From Candidatus Hydrogenedens sp. (lineage in GTDB: Bacteria > Hydrogenedentota > Hydrogenedentia > Hydrogenedentales > JAEUWI01): DNA of 64,000 nt. The stretch is from assembly GCA_016125095.1 (NCBI GenBank), contig WGMK01000007.1:186001-250000 (forward strand), in the 5' to 3' direction. Below the pieces are notes generated by a model. The model saw nothing but the letters and a program-made list of their open reading frames with translations. It did not search any database and was not told the origin of the DNA. This document shows positions 42,975 to 51,660 of this stretch, in pieces. Positions within the stretch are counted from its first letter, which is position 1. Each line of letters opens with the position of its first letter. Both the position numbers and the translations under genes were made by a program.

Positions 42975-43997
42975 CTAGAATAGTCCGCCTTGCCCGGCGG
43001 CGGGGGGCGTGTGGCCCAAATGCTGATACGCGCGCGGCGTGGCCACACGGCCCTGCTGCGTGCGCTTGATGAATCCGATCTGAATCAGGAAAGGCTCGTG
43101 TACTTCCTCGAGGGTCTGTCGTTCCTCGCCGCAGGCCACCGCGAGCGACGACAGGCCCACGGGACCGCCGCTGAATTTTTCGATGATGGTGCGCAGGATG
43201 GCGCGGTCCATGTCGTCCAGCCCCAGCGCGTCGATACGAAGCAGATCCAGCGCGGCGTCTGCGGCCTCGCGCGTCACCACGCCGTCACCCTTTACCTGCG
43301 CGAAATCGCGCACGCGCCGGAGCAGGCGGTTCGCCACGCGGGCGGTGCCGCGCGATCGCGAGGCGATTTCCAGCGCGCCGTCGTCCTCGATTTCGACCCC
43401 GATAATACGCGCCGCGCGGAGCAGGATGGCTTGCAATTCGTCCGGTCCATAGAACTCGAAGCGGCAGGTGTCGCCGAAACGCGCGCGGAGCGGGGGCGTC
43501 AGCAGCCCGGAGCGGGTGGTGGCGCCGACCAGCGTGAAAGGCTTGAGGCCGATCTTCATCGAGCGGGCCGTCGGGCCTTTGCCCAGCATGATGTCCACCT
43601 CGAAATCTTCCATCGCCGAATAGAGCGTTTCCTCCACCGCATGGTTCAGGCGGTGGATTTCGTCGATGAAGAGCACATCGAAGGCTTCGAGGCTGGTGAG
43701 GATGGCCGAGAGATCGGCCTGGCGCTCGATGACCGGGCCGCTGGTCTGTTTGATATCCACGCCCATCTCGTTCGCCAGAATCCGCGCGAGGGTTGTCTTG
43801 CCTAGTCCGGGCGGGCCGCTCAGCAGCAGGTGATCCAGCGGCTCGCTGCGCTGCTTCGCCGCCTCAATGGCAATCGCCAGCTTCTCCTTGATGGGCGTCT
43901 GGCCCGGGAAATCCGACAGGCGCTGCGGGCGTATCTGCTCGTCATACGCCCCGTCTTCGCGGGTCGCGGCGGGATCGATAATCTCTTCACTCGGCAC
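42975..43997 (-). CDS. ruvB: Holliday junction branch-migration ATPase RuvB
   Basis: 340 residues from a GTG at 43997 that is spaced well from GAGGA; a TTG three codons upstream is possible. RuvB forms hexameric rings with RuvA and drives branch migration of Holliday junctions. The large AAA+ domain shows [18 protein letters not shown], Walker [20 protein letters not shown], Walker [16 protein letters not shown], sensor 1 [20 protein letters not shown], and the presensor beta-hairpin [12 protein letters not shown] winged-helix C-terminus ends with [17 protein letters not shown]. Neither ruvA nor ruvC is adjacent; it heads an operon with trmO and a GNAT gene. Confidence 0.97.
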   Translation of the reverse strand: MPSEEIIDPAATREDGAYDEQIRPQRLSDFPGQTPIKEKLAIAIEAAKQRSEPLDHLLLSGPPGLGKTTLARILANEMGVDIKQTSGPVIERQADLSAILTSLEAFDVLFIDEIHRLNHAVEETLYSAMEDFEVDIMLGKGPTARSMKIGLKPFTLVGATTRSGLLTPPLRARFGDTCRFEFYGPDELQAILLRAARIIGVEIEDDGALEIASRSRGTARVANRLLRRVRDFAQVKGDGVVTREAADAALDLLRIDALGLDDMDRAILRTIIEKFSGGPVGLSSLAVACGEERQTLEEVHEPFLIQIGFIKRTQQGRVATPRAYQHLGHTPPAAGQGGLF

Positions 43998-44081
43998 GGC
44001 GGGCAATCCTCGGCATTCAGACCGGGCCCTAGCCTAGCAGACCCGGGGGGCGGCGGGCATGTTGGAGGCCAGGGAGAAGAT

Positions 44082-44105
44082 GCCGCTCTGGAGAGCAGCG
44101 CTCCC
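44082..44105 (-). repeat. Single copy of a 24-bp dispersed element
   Basis: GCCGCTCTGGAGAGCAGC followed by GCTCCC is the inverse of the element found at 29686-29709 and twice, as a perfect inverted pair, at 47448-47529. It lies in the 165-bp gap between the divergent ruvB and ThuA genes. Confidence 0.8.
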
Positions 44106-44222
44106 GGGGGGACAGACGCCCGGTAGGGTCTTTCCGGTCGCGGAATCGCCCCTTGCCGTGCGCTGGCGGGGGTGTGGTACATTGTCGGCTTGGGTTTCTT
44201 GCTACTTCTTGGAGGTCGAGCC

Positions 44223-45113
44223 ATGCGTTGGTTTTCTGGAGTATTGGCGTTTGCCCTGGTGCTGGCGGGCGGCGTTGCCGCGCACGCGGAGGAGGCGGCC
44301 GCGCCGACGAAGATCGTGTTTGTCGCGGGCACCCCGAGCCACGGGCCGGGCGAGCATGAGCACAAGGCGGGCTGCGTGCTGCTGGCGAAGAAGCTGGAAG
44401 AGGGCATGCCGGGCGTGAAGACGGAGGTGGTGTTCAACGGCTGGCCGAAGGACGAATCGGTATTCGACGGGGCCGCGGCGATTGTCGTGTACAGCGATGG
44501 CGGCGAGGGCCATCCGATTAACAAGCACCTCGAGAAGGCCGAGGAATTGATGAAGGCGGGCGTCGGCCTGGTGTGCATCCACTATGCGGTCGAGACCGTG
44601 AAGGGCACCGAGGGCGACAAGTTCCTGGAGTGGCTGGGCGGCTATTTCGAGCCGTACTGGTCGGTAAATCCGCACTGGCGCGCGAAGTATGAGACGATGC
44701 CCGATCACCCGATTACGCGCGGCGTGCCGCCGTTTACGATGCAGGACGAGTGGTATTACCACATGCGCTTCGCGCCGAAGATGGAAGGCGTGACGCCGAT
44801 TCTGACGGCGCTGCCGCCCCTGCGCACGCTGGATCGTCCGGACGGTCCGCACAGCGGCAACCCGGATGTGCGCAAGGCGGTGGAGAACGGCGAGCCGCAG
44901 CACATGGCCTGGGCTTTCGAGCGTCCGGGCGGCGGCCGGGGTTTCGGCTTCACCGGCGGGCACTTCCACAAGAACTGGCACGACGACAATTTCCGCACGC
45001 TGGTGCTGAATGCGATCGTCTGGGCGGCCGGACTCGACGTGCCGGCGGAGGGCGTGAAGACCGCCACCCCGACGGACGAGGAAATGAAGCTCTACGTGAA
45101 GGGGCAGCCCTGA
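44223..45113 (+). CDS. Secreted ThuA-domain protein
   Basis: 296 residues from the ATG at 44223, preceded by TTGGAGG. A signal peptide ends near VAAHAEEA. The ThuA (trehalose utilisation) fold, a glutamine-amidotransferase-like Rossmann protein, is seen in KIVFVAGTPSHGPGEHEHKAG, AAIVVYSDGGEGHPINKH, KAGVGLVCIHYAVETVKG, GGYFEPYWSVNPHW, HPITRGVPPFTMQDEWYYHMRF and GRGFGFTGGHFHKNWHDDNFRTLVLNAIVWAAG. It is found in large numbers in Planctomycetes and relatives, usually exported and near Gfo/Idh oxidoreductases and sugar isomerases; its reaction is not established. It is followed by a sulfotransferase gene after 43 bases. Confidence 0.93.
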   Translation: MRWFSGVLAFALVLAGGVAAHAEEAAAPTKIVFVAGTPSHGPGEHEHKAGCVLLAKKLEEGMPGVKTEVVFNGWPKDESVFDGAAAIVVYSDGGEGHPINKHLEKAEELMKAGVGLVCIHYAVETVKGTEGDKFLEWLGGYFEPYWSVNPHWRAKYETMPDHPITRGVPPFTMQDEWYYHMRFAPKMEGVTPILTALPPLRTLDRPDGPHSGNPDVRKAVENGEPQHMAWAFERPGGGRGFGFTGGHFHKNWHDDNFRTLVLNAIVWAAGLDVPAEGVKTATPTDEEMKLYVKGQP

Positions 45114-45156
45114 AAAGCGGTCCTCTGGTGGCCGGTGAACAAGGCTATCGGAGTGT

Positions 45157-45756
45157 ATGACCGGTTCTTCGGGTCCTGATTCGCGGACGATTACGGTCGT
45201 TTCGGGCCTGCCCCGCAGCGGCACCTCGTTGATGATGCAGATGCTCGCAGCGGGAGGCATGCCGGTGCTGACGGACGACGTCCGGCAGGCCGACGAGAGC
45301 AACCCCCGCGGGTATTTCGAGTACGATCCCGTGAGATGGCTGCACCGCGATGCTTCCTGGATCGGGGACTCGCGCGGCAAGGCCGTGAAGATTGTCTCGC
45401 CGCTGCTACGATTTCTCCCCGAGGGCGAGGACTACCGGGTTGTCGTTGTGCGCCGGGAACTCGAGCAGGTGCTGTGCTCGCAGGCAGCGATGCTGGGTGA
45501 AGCCGTGGCGCCGGACAATGATCTTCGCGCGGCCTACGCCGCGCATCTGCCGCAGGTTGAGGCGTTCTTGGCAACGCGGAATATCCCGACGATGTATGTC
45601 GATCATGGGGCGCTCATGGCCCAGCCGCGAACCGTAGCCGAGCAGGTCATCGCATTCCTCGGCGTCCAATTGGACCCGGCCGCAATGGCTTCGGCAGTGG
45701 ATCCGAATCTTTACCGCCAGCGTAGGGTGGGCCTCGGCCCACCTCCCGACGCGTAG
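45157..45756 (+). CDS. P-loop sulfotransferase-family protein, C-terminus formed by a repeat
   Basis: 199 residues. The 5'-phosphosulfate loop GLPRSGTSLMMQMLAAGG and the downstream VDHGALMAQPRTVAEQVIAFLG region mark the PAPS-dependent sulfotransferase fold; the 3'-phosphate-binding Arg/Ser region is probably YRVVVVRRELEQVLCSQ. The protein is short for the family. The last 11 residues, RRVGLGPPPDA, and the stop are encoded by the left arm of the inverted repeat that starts at 45721. The original C-terminus may have been replaced when that repeat moved in. Whether the shortened enzyme works is open. Likely target: a sugar or lipid exported to the surface. Confidence 0.75.
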   Translation: MTGSSGPDSRTITVVSGLPRSGTSLMMQMLAAGGMPVLTDDVRQADESNPRGYFEYDPVRWLHRDASWIGDSRGKAVKIVSPLLRFLPEGEDYRVVVVRRELEQVLCSQAAMLGEAVAPDNDLRAAYAAHLPQVEAFLATRNIPTMYVDHGALMAQPRTVAEQVIAFLGVQLDPAAMASAVDPNLYRQRRVGLGPPPDA

Positions 45757-45813
45757 GCTTCGGGGCGGCATCAACAACTTCGCGCCAGGAGGTGGGCCTA
45801 GGCCCACCCTACG
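45721..45813. repeat. Large inverted repeat of a self-palindromic 26-bp unit
   Basis: CGTAGGGTGGGCCTCGGCCC plus ACCTCC (45721-45746) is repeated in inverse orientation at 45788-45813 with one mismatch in 26. Each arm is itself a palindrome around GGTGGGCC/GGCCCACC. The left arm supplies the stop and final codons of the sulfotransferase gene; the rest lies in the 153-bp gap before the GT39 gene. Confidence 0.9.
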
Positions 45814-45909
45814 GTTCGTTCCGCCGTTTTGAATGCGCGAGCCATGGCCCACCCGAGGTAAACCTTTCGGGTTGGCGGGGCATCTCAGGGGCAGCCGAAG
45901 GAGACTGCC

Positions 45910-47442
45910 ATGACCCGCGACGCCGATTTTCCCCAACCAAATCCGATGCACCGGGTGTGGGCCGTGCCGCTGGCGTTTGCCAGCGTGAAGCTGCTCATCT
46001 GGGCATTGTGGAGCCATCGCTATGGATTCCACATCGATGAACTTTATTTCATCGCCTGCGGCAACCACCTCGATTTCGGCTATGTGGATCATGCGCCGTT
46101 TGTGCCCTGGATAGCGCGGCTTTCTACCGAACTCTTCGGCGACAGCCTGCGCGGCTTGCGATTGTTCTCGGCGCTGGCGGGTGCGGTGTCGGTGTTTCTC
46201 GCGGGACTACTCGCGGCGCGGCTGGGGGGAGGAAGGTTCGCGCAGGCGCTGGCGTGCCTGGCCATGCTGACCGCGCCGGTCTTTCTGCGCACCGGCAACA
46301 TGTTCGCGATTCCCTCGTTCGAGCCGATGTACTGGCTGGCGGCCTCGCTGCTGCTGGTGCGGCTCATTCAAGACGATAATCCCCGCCTGTGGCTCGGTAT
46401 CGGGGCGGTGGCGGGACTCGGCCTGATGAACAAGCACACGATGCTGTTCTTCGGACTCGGGCTGGCCGTGGCGCTGGTGCTCAGTCCGCAGCGCAAACAC
46501 CTGCTCACGCCCTGGCCGTGGCTGGGGGGCGCGATTGCCCTGCTGATTTTCCTCCCGAACCTCGTGTGGCAATGGGCGCACGACTGGCCGACCCTGGAAT
46601 TCGTGCGGGAACTGAACAAGAACGTCATGCAGCGCATCTCGACTCCGGAGTTTCTGCTGGGTCAACTGCTCTACATCAACCCGGTGAACGCGCTGCTCTG
46701 GGTCGGCGGACTGGTGTGGCTGCTGGCGCTTCCCGCCGGGCGCCGCTACCGCATGCTCGCCGTCATCTTCCTCACGGTGCTGGCGGTGCTGCTTTATAGC
46801 AAGAGCAAGATTTACTACCTCGCCCCGGCGTACCCGGCTTTGCTGGCGGCGGGCAGCGTGGCGTGGGAGGGATGGACCCAGCGACGCCGCGCTGTCCGCT
46901 ACGCGCTGGTAGGGGCGATGGCGCTGATTGGCTCGGTGCTGGCCCCGGTCAGCATCCCCATGCTGTCGCTCCCCGCCACGGAAAAATACGTCTCCGCCGT
47001 CACCTTCGACGCCCTCGGCAATGTGCAGGAAATCACCGGCGATCTCCGGAACATGTACGGCTGGCCCGAACTGGTGGAGGAAGTCGCGCGGGTGTACGAC
47101 AGTCTCCCGCCCGAGGAACAGGAGCACACCGTCATCGTCACCAGCGGCTACGGCTCGGCCGGGGCCATCGACCTCTGGGGCAGCCAGTACGGCCTGCCCG
47201 GCGCGTGCTCGGTCGAGATGTCCTACCACCTCTGGGGGTTGCCCGACAAGGAAATCACCACGGTAATCACCGTGGGCTTCGGAGCCGACAGCCTCAATCA
47301 GGCCTTCGTCGACGGCCAGGTCGTGGCTGAATTCAAGTTCCCCATCAGCGACAAGGGCGGCCGCTACTACCCCATCGGCGTATGCCACCAGCCCCGGATT
47401 CCCTTCGACGAACTATGGCCGCGCATGCGCCGGTATTCGTGA
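45910..47442 (+). CDS. GT39-like membrane glycosyltransferase
   Basis: 510 residues with about 10-11 membrane helices. The first periplasmic loop contains HIDELYFIACGNHLDFGYVDHAPFVPWIARL, the Asp-Glu catalytic pattern of the PMT/ArnT (GT39) superfamily that uses a polyprenyl-phosphate sugar. Then come membrane segments with charged loops (MLTAPVFLRTGNMFAIPSFEPMYW, LGLMNKHTMLFFGLGLAVAL, NLVWQWAHDWPTLEF, KSKIYYLAPAYPALLAAG) and a 150-residue C-terminal soluble part. It should transfer a sugar from dolichol- or undecaprenyl-phosphate to an exported acceptor. Start: AGGAG lies 12 bases before the ATG. It converges with an acyl-CoA dehydrogenase gene. Confidence 0.88.
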   Translation: MTRDADFPQPNPMHRVWAVPLAFASVKLLIWALWSHRYGFHIDELYFIACGNHLDFGYVDHAPFVPWIARLSTELFGDSLRGLRLFSALAGAVSVFLAGLLAARLGGGRFAQALACLAMLTAPVFLRTGNMFAIPSFEPMYWLAASLLLVRLIQDDNPRLWLGIGAVAGLGLMNKHTMLFFGLGLAVALVLSPQRKHLLTPWPWLGGAIALLIFLPNLVWQWAHDWPTLEFVRELNKNVMQRISTPEFLLGQLLYINPVNALLWVGGLVWLLALPAGRRYRMLAVIFLTVLAVLLYSKSKIYYLAPAYPALLAAGSVAWEGWTQRRRAVRYALVGAMALIGSVLAPVSIPMLSLPATEKYVSAVTFDALGNVQEITGDLRNMYGWPELVEEVARVYDSLPPEEQEHTVIVTSGYGSAGAIDLWGSQYGLPGACSVEMSYHLWGLPDKEITTVITVGFGADSLNQAFVDGQVVAEFKFPISDKGGRYYPIGVCHQPRIPFDELWPRMRRYS

Positions 47443-47447
47443 TACCT

Positions 47448-47529
47448 GGGAGCGCTGCTCTCCAGAGCGGCATCTTGGCGCGATGACCGTACGGCTGCAT
47501 CAAGAGCCGCTCTGGAGAGCAGCGCTCCC
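47448..47529. repeat. Perfect inverted pair of a 24-bp element between convergent genes
   Basis: GGGAGCGCTGCTCTCC-AGAGCGGC (47448-47471) and its exact inverse (47506-47529) are separated by 34 bases. The structure lies between the stops of the GT39 and acyl-CoA dehydrogenase genes and could serve as a two-way terminator. The same unit occurs singly at 29686 and 44082. Confidence 0.9.
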
Positions 47530-47555
47530 GGCGTGAAGATTCGCCTGCGCGTCGC

Positions 47556-49481
47556 CTACTTCGCGGCCATTTCCTCGCTCGGAATCTCGAATCCCGCAGA
47601 CAGCTTCTTCGCCTCGCGGGCGTGATACGCCGCCTCTTCTTCGTCCAGCGAGATGATGCCGTTTTCCAGCCAGGCGTATTTGCCGGCGAGCACTTCGGCG
47701 GCCATGGCGGTGTTCAGGGCGTCGTCGTTGCGCCAGAGTTCACGGAAGAGGCGGTCGGCCTTGCGGCGGGCCTGGCGGCAGAACACGTCGCACATCGCGG
47801 CGGCATCGGCGGCATTGGGATCGTTGGCCTGGCGCATGGCGTGGGTGCGCGAACAGAGCGCCGCCATGGCGTAGAGTTCCATCGCGATATCGACCCAGCG
47901 GAAGAGGAAGCCCTGCCGCTTTTCGAGTCCGGCCTGATACACGAGCATGCCGTGGAAGGCCTGCCGCGCCAGCCGTTGCGACGCCCGCCGCACATAGCGC
48001 AGGTGTCCGGCCAGGGGACCATACTGTCCGTAGCCGGTCCAGCCCTTCAAGCTGAACCAGCGCGAGGGATACCAGACGCCGTAGAAGCCGGCGATCTTCG
48101 GCAGGGCTGCGGCCTTCTGGGCGAAGGTCGACTTCGGATCGATAATCGCGCCGGCGACCTCGAGGTGTTTATCGACTGCTTCACGCGCCATGAGCAGGTG
48201 CATGATTTCGCTTGCGCCCTCGAAGATGCGCTGCACGCGGGCGTCGCGCATGAGGCGTTCCACGGGCATCGGCCGTTCGCCGCGGGCGCGCAGGCTGGTT
48301 TCCTTTTCGTAGCCCCGGCCGCCGCGGATCTGCATGGTGTCGTCGAGGATATCCCAGGCGCGCGAGGTATTGAATTCCTTGCTCGCGGCGGATTCGATGC
48401 GCGTGTCGAGCTGGCCCTGATCGGTCAGCTGGCAGGCGAGATCGATGACCGTCTCCATCGCGAAGACCGTGGCCGCCATCGACGTGATCTTGTGGGCGAT
48501 GGCTTCGTGCGTGCCCAGCGGCTTGCCCCATTGCTTGCGCTCTGCGGCCCAGGTGCGCGCCACTTGCAGGGCCTTCTTCGCGCAGGACAACGCGCCGTAG
48601 GGGATACTCAGGCGGCCGGTGTTGAGGGCGGTGAGGGCAATGCGCAGACCCTTGCCGGGTGCGCCAATCACGTTCTTCTTCGGCACGCGGACATTCTCGA
48701 ACTTGAGCACGCCGTTCTGCAGGGCGCTGAGTCCCATGAAATGGCAGCGGTGCTCGACGCTCACGCCCGGCCACTTGGATTCGACAATGACCGCGCTGAT
48801 GGCGCCGGATTCTTCGTGCCGCGCCATCACCACCAGCAGGCTCGCCACCAGGCCATTGGTACACCAGAGCTTTGTGCCGTTGAGCAGCCAGGCCTCGCCG
48901 TCCTCGGTTTCGGTGAGCGAGGTGGTCAGGCGCGCGGGGTCCGAGCCGACGTCGTGTTCGGTGAGGGCGAAGGCCGAGACCTCGCCGTTCGCGCAGCGCG
49001 GCAGGTATTCGCGCTTCTGTTCTTCCGTGCCGAAGAGCTTCACGCATTCCGGCACGCCGACCGACTGGTGCGGCGAGAGGAAGCCCATCGTACTGCCTTC
49101 GTAGCCGTTCACGAGGCCCATGCTGCGGCTGTACTCCGACTTCGTGAAGCCCTGGCCGCCGTATTCCTTGGGGATGTTCATGCCCATGGCGCCGAGTTCG
49201 GACAGGCGCTGCACGATATCCGCCGGGAATTCCCCGGTCGCATCCACTTCGAGCGGATCGATTTCCTCCAGGAAGTACTGCTTCAGGCGCGCCATGAAGG
49301 CGGTGTATTCCTCGCGGTCGGGCTGACCGAAATTCGGAAAGGGCTCGATGAGCTCGAAGCGGAAGTCCCCCAGGAAGAGGTCCTTCATGAAACTCGGCTT
49401 GCGCCATTCCTTCTGGCGCGAGGCTTCCGCCACTTCGCGCGATTGCGCCTCGGTGGCATCGTGGGTGCGGGTCTGGCTCAT
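47556..49481 (-). CDS. Acyl-CoA dehydrogenase, long (ACADVL/ACAD9-type)
   Basis: 641 residues from the ATG at 49481 (GAGGAG upstream), about 250 longer than a standard acyl-CoA dehydrogenase. The N-terminal helical domain (FLEEIDPLEVDATGEFPADIVQRLSELGAMGMNIPKEYGGQG), middle beta domain (SAFALTEHDVGSDPARLTTSLTETEDGEAWLLNGTKLWCTNG) and C-terminal helical domain (LRIALTALNTGRLSIPYGALS, MQIRGGRGYEKETSLRARGE, RIFEGASEIMHLLMARE) are complete. From about residue 450 a helical extension follows, as in membrane-associated very-long-chain enzymes. FAD-dependent introduction of the alpha-beta double bond in acyl-CoA is expected. A paralogue of the same architecture lies at 52525, with only an EF-G-like gene between. 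Confidence 0.95.
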   Translation of the reverse strand: MSQTRTHDATEAQSREVAEASRQKEWRKPSFMKDLFLGDFRFELIEPFPNFGQPDREEYTAFMARLKQYFLEEIDPLEVDATGEFPADIVQRLSELGAMGMNIPKEYGGQGFTKSEYSRSMGLVNGYEGSTMGFLSPHQSVGVPECVKLFGTEEQKREYLPRCANGEVSAFALTEHDVGSDPARLTTSLTETEDGEAWLLNGTKLWCTNGLVASLLVVMARHEESGAISAVIVESKWPGVSVEHRCHFMGLSALQNGVLKFENVRVPKKNVIGAPGKGLRIALTALNTGRLSIPYGALSCAKKALQVARTWAAERKQWGKPLGTHEAIAHKITSMAATVFAMETVIDLACQLTDQGQLDTRIESAASKEFNTSRAWDILDDTMQIRGGRGYEKETSLRARGERPMPVERLMRDARVQRIFEGASEIMHLLMAREAVDKHLEVAGAIIDPKSTFAQKAAALPKIAGFYGVWYPSRWFSLKGWTGYGQYGPLAGHLRYVRRASQRLARQAFHGMLVYQAGLEKRQGFLFRWVDIAMELYAMAALCSRTHAMRQANDPNAADAAAMCDVFCRQARRKADRLFRELWRNDDALNTAMAAEVLAGKYAWLENGIISLDEEEAAYHAREAKKLSAGFEIPSEEMAAK

Positions 49482-49631
49482 TGGTCGGCTCCTCGGATAC
49501 AAGGCTGTAGTGTAGCACGTTCACAAGTCCGGCGGCTTCTTGACTTTACCCTGCCTGCGGTTGACTATGGAGAGGCTGCGGCCGGACCGCGTGGGGCGCG
49601 CCCGGCACCGCGACGGAAGGAGACCAGTGCC

Positions 49632-51650
49632 ATGAGCATGCTTGATCCCTCGAGAATCCGTAACGTAGGCGTCCTAGGCCACGGCGGCGTCGGCAAGACC
49701 ACCCTCATCGAAAACGTGCTCCATGATGCGGGCGTGGTCAATCGGGTCGGCACCGTCGAAGACGGCACCACGGTGGGCGATTACCTGCAGGAGGAGAAGG
49801 AGCACCACCACACCATCACGATGAAGCTGGCGCACGTGGACTGGAACGGCGTGCGCGTACATTTGGTCGATCATCCCGGCTACGCCGATTTCGTGGGCGA
49901 GGTGGCGGCGTCCTCCGCCGTGCTGGATGGCGTGGTCATCTTGGTGGATGGCGCGGCCGGCCCGGAAGTGGGCACCGACAACGCCGTGAAATACGCCGAC
50001 CTGCACAAGGTGCCGCGCGCGTTCTTCGTGAACAAGCTCGACCGCGACCAGACAGATTTCGCCACGGTAGTGGAGCAGCTGAAGGAGGCCTACGGCAAGG
50101 CCTGCGTGCCGCTGGTGGTACCGACGGGAAGCGGCCCGATCTCGGGCGTGGTGAATATTCTGGACGAGGCGGCGGAAAGCGATCCGGCTTTCGCAGCACT
50201 TCGCGAACAGGCGATGGATGTGGTTGCAGAGACCGACGATTCCCTGACCGAAAAATACCTGGACGGGCAGAAGCTGACGCCGGACGAATTGCGGCAGGGC
50301 CTGCACGATGGCATCGCGCGCGGCGATATCATGCCGATTCTTGCCGGTTCGGCCACGCAGGATATCGGCATGCGTGAACTGCTCGACCTGATCGCGCTGT
50401 GCTTTCCGAGTCCCGTGGATCGCCATGTGGTCGTGCACAAGGGCGACGGCAGCCTGGTCGAGCTCGAAGTGTCGCCCGACGCGCCCTTCCTGGGGCAGGT
50501 GTTCCACTCGGCTATCGACCCCTATGTCGGGCATCTGACGTTCTTCCGCGTGCTGACCGGCACGCTCAAGTCGCAGTCGGATTTTATCAACCACACGCGT
50601 GGACATAAGGAGCGCACGGGGCAGATTTATCTGCTGAATGGCGCGCAGCAGGAGCCGGTGGAGGCCGTGGGCCCGGGCGACCTGGCGGCGATGACCAAGC
50701 TGAAAGACACCCACTTCGGCGATACCATCGAGGCCATCGGCGCGGACTTCGAGGCGGACCCCATCGAGTTGCCCGAGGGCATGGTGAAGCTCGCCATCGT
50801 GCCGAAATCGCGCGCGGACGAGGACAAGATCGGCGAGTCGCTCGGCAAGCTGCACGAGGAAGACCCGACCTTCGACCACTTTCGCGACGAGCAGACCCAC
50901 GAGCACATCATCCGGGGCATGGGGGACATGCAGCTGGAGGTGCTGCTGGAACGCATGGAACGACAGTTCGGCGTCCACGCGGAGGTCCGGCCGCCGCGCA
51001 TCGCGTACAAAGAGACCATCCGCGGCAGCGCCGAGGCGCACGGCCGCCACAAGAAGCAATCCGGCGGACACGGCCAGTTCGGCGATGTGCATATCCGCGT
51101 GCGTCCGAACGAGCGCGGCGCGGGCTACGAATTCGTGGACAGCATCACTGGCGGCGTGGTGCCGCGACAGTTCATCCCCTCGGTCGACAAGGGCAGCCAG
51201 GACGCGCTTGCCAAGGGCATCATCTCGGGGCATCCCGTGGTCGATATCGTGGTCGAGTTGTACGACGGCTCCTTCCACACCGTCGATTCCTCCGACATGG
51301 CGTTCCAGGTTGCGGCGTCGATGGCGATTCAGGAAGCCGTGCAGAAAGCCCGGCCCTGCTTGCTGGAACCGGTGGCCAATGTATCGGTCACGACGCCGGA
51401 CGAATACCTCGGCGATATTACAGGCGATTTGAACGGACGCCGCGGCCGCATTCTCGGCATCGAACCGGCGCCCGGCGGCAAGCAGACCATCCAGGCCCAA
51501 GTGCCGGAGCGCGAGATGCTGAGTTACGCATCGAAGCTGCGCAGCATCACCCACGGCAAAGGCAGCTACGAAAGCCGTTTCAGCCACTACGAAGAACTGC
51601 CCGAGCACTTGGAAAAAGCGGTCATCGCGGAGGGCAACGGGAAGGCATAG
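49632..51650 (+). CDS. Elongation factor G-like GTPase (EF-G2/FusA2 type)
   Basis: 672 residues from the ATG at 49632 (GGAAGGAG upstream); the frame is open far upstream through the antisense of the acyl-CoA dehydrogenase gene, which is not coding. G1 is GHGGVGKTT, G3 is DHPGYADF at about 80-87 and G4 is NKLD. Domain II (PYVGHLTFFRVLTGTLKSQ), III (DPTFDHFRDEQTHEHIIRGMGDMQLEVLLERM), IV (KKQSGGHGQFGDVHIRVRP) and V (LLEPVANVSVTTPDEYLGDITGDLNGRRG) are all present. Tyr84 replaces the catalytic His of true EF-G (DTPGH), and the switch-I 'RGITI' reads HHHTITM. These are traits of EF-G2-like paralogues whose translational role is less clear than that of FusA. Confidence 0.93.
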   Translation: MSMLDPSRIRNVGVLGHGGVGKTTLIENVLHDAGVVNRVGTVEDGTTVGDYLQEEKEHHHTITMKLAHVDWNGVRVHLVDHPGYADFVGEVAASSAVLDGVVILVDGAAGPEVGTDNAVKYADLHKVPRAFFVNKLDRDQTDFATVVEQLKEAYGKACVPLVVPTGSGPISGVVNILDEAAESDPAFAALREQAMDVVAETDDSLTEKYLDGQKLTPDELRQGLHDGIARGDIMPILAGSATQDIGMRELLDLIALCFPSPVDRHVVVHKGDGSLVELEVSPDAPFLGQVFHSAIDPYVGHLTFFRVLTGTLKSQSDFINHTRGHKERTGQIYLLNGAQQEPVEAVGPGDLAAMTKLKDTHFGDTIEAIGADFEADPIELPEGMVKLAIVPKSRADEDKIGESLGKLHEEDPTFDHFRDEQTHEHIIRGMGDMQLEVLLERMERQFGVHAEVRPPRIAYKETIRGSAEAHGRHKKQSGGHGQFGDVHIRVRPNERGAGYEFVDSITGGVVPRQFIPSVDKGSQDALAKGIISGHPVVDIVVELYDGSFHTVDSSDMAFQVAASMAIQEAVQKARPCLLEPVANVSVTTPDEYLGDITGDLNGRRGRILGIEPAPGGKQTIQAQVPEREMLSYASKLRSITHGKGSYESRFSHYEELPEHLEKAVIAEGNGKA

Positions 51651-51660
51651 GATTGCTGCG

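Noticed and set aside
44151..44196. Promoter for the ThuA gene (TTGCCG and TACATT)
   Set aside because: The two boxes are 19 bases apart and weak; not distinguishable from chance here.
47622..49631. In-frame N-terminal extension of the EF-G-like gene by about 670 codons
   Set aside because: It runs through the antisense of the acyl-CoA dehydrogenase gene. The GTPase family begins at the ATG at 49632, which has a good ribosome site.
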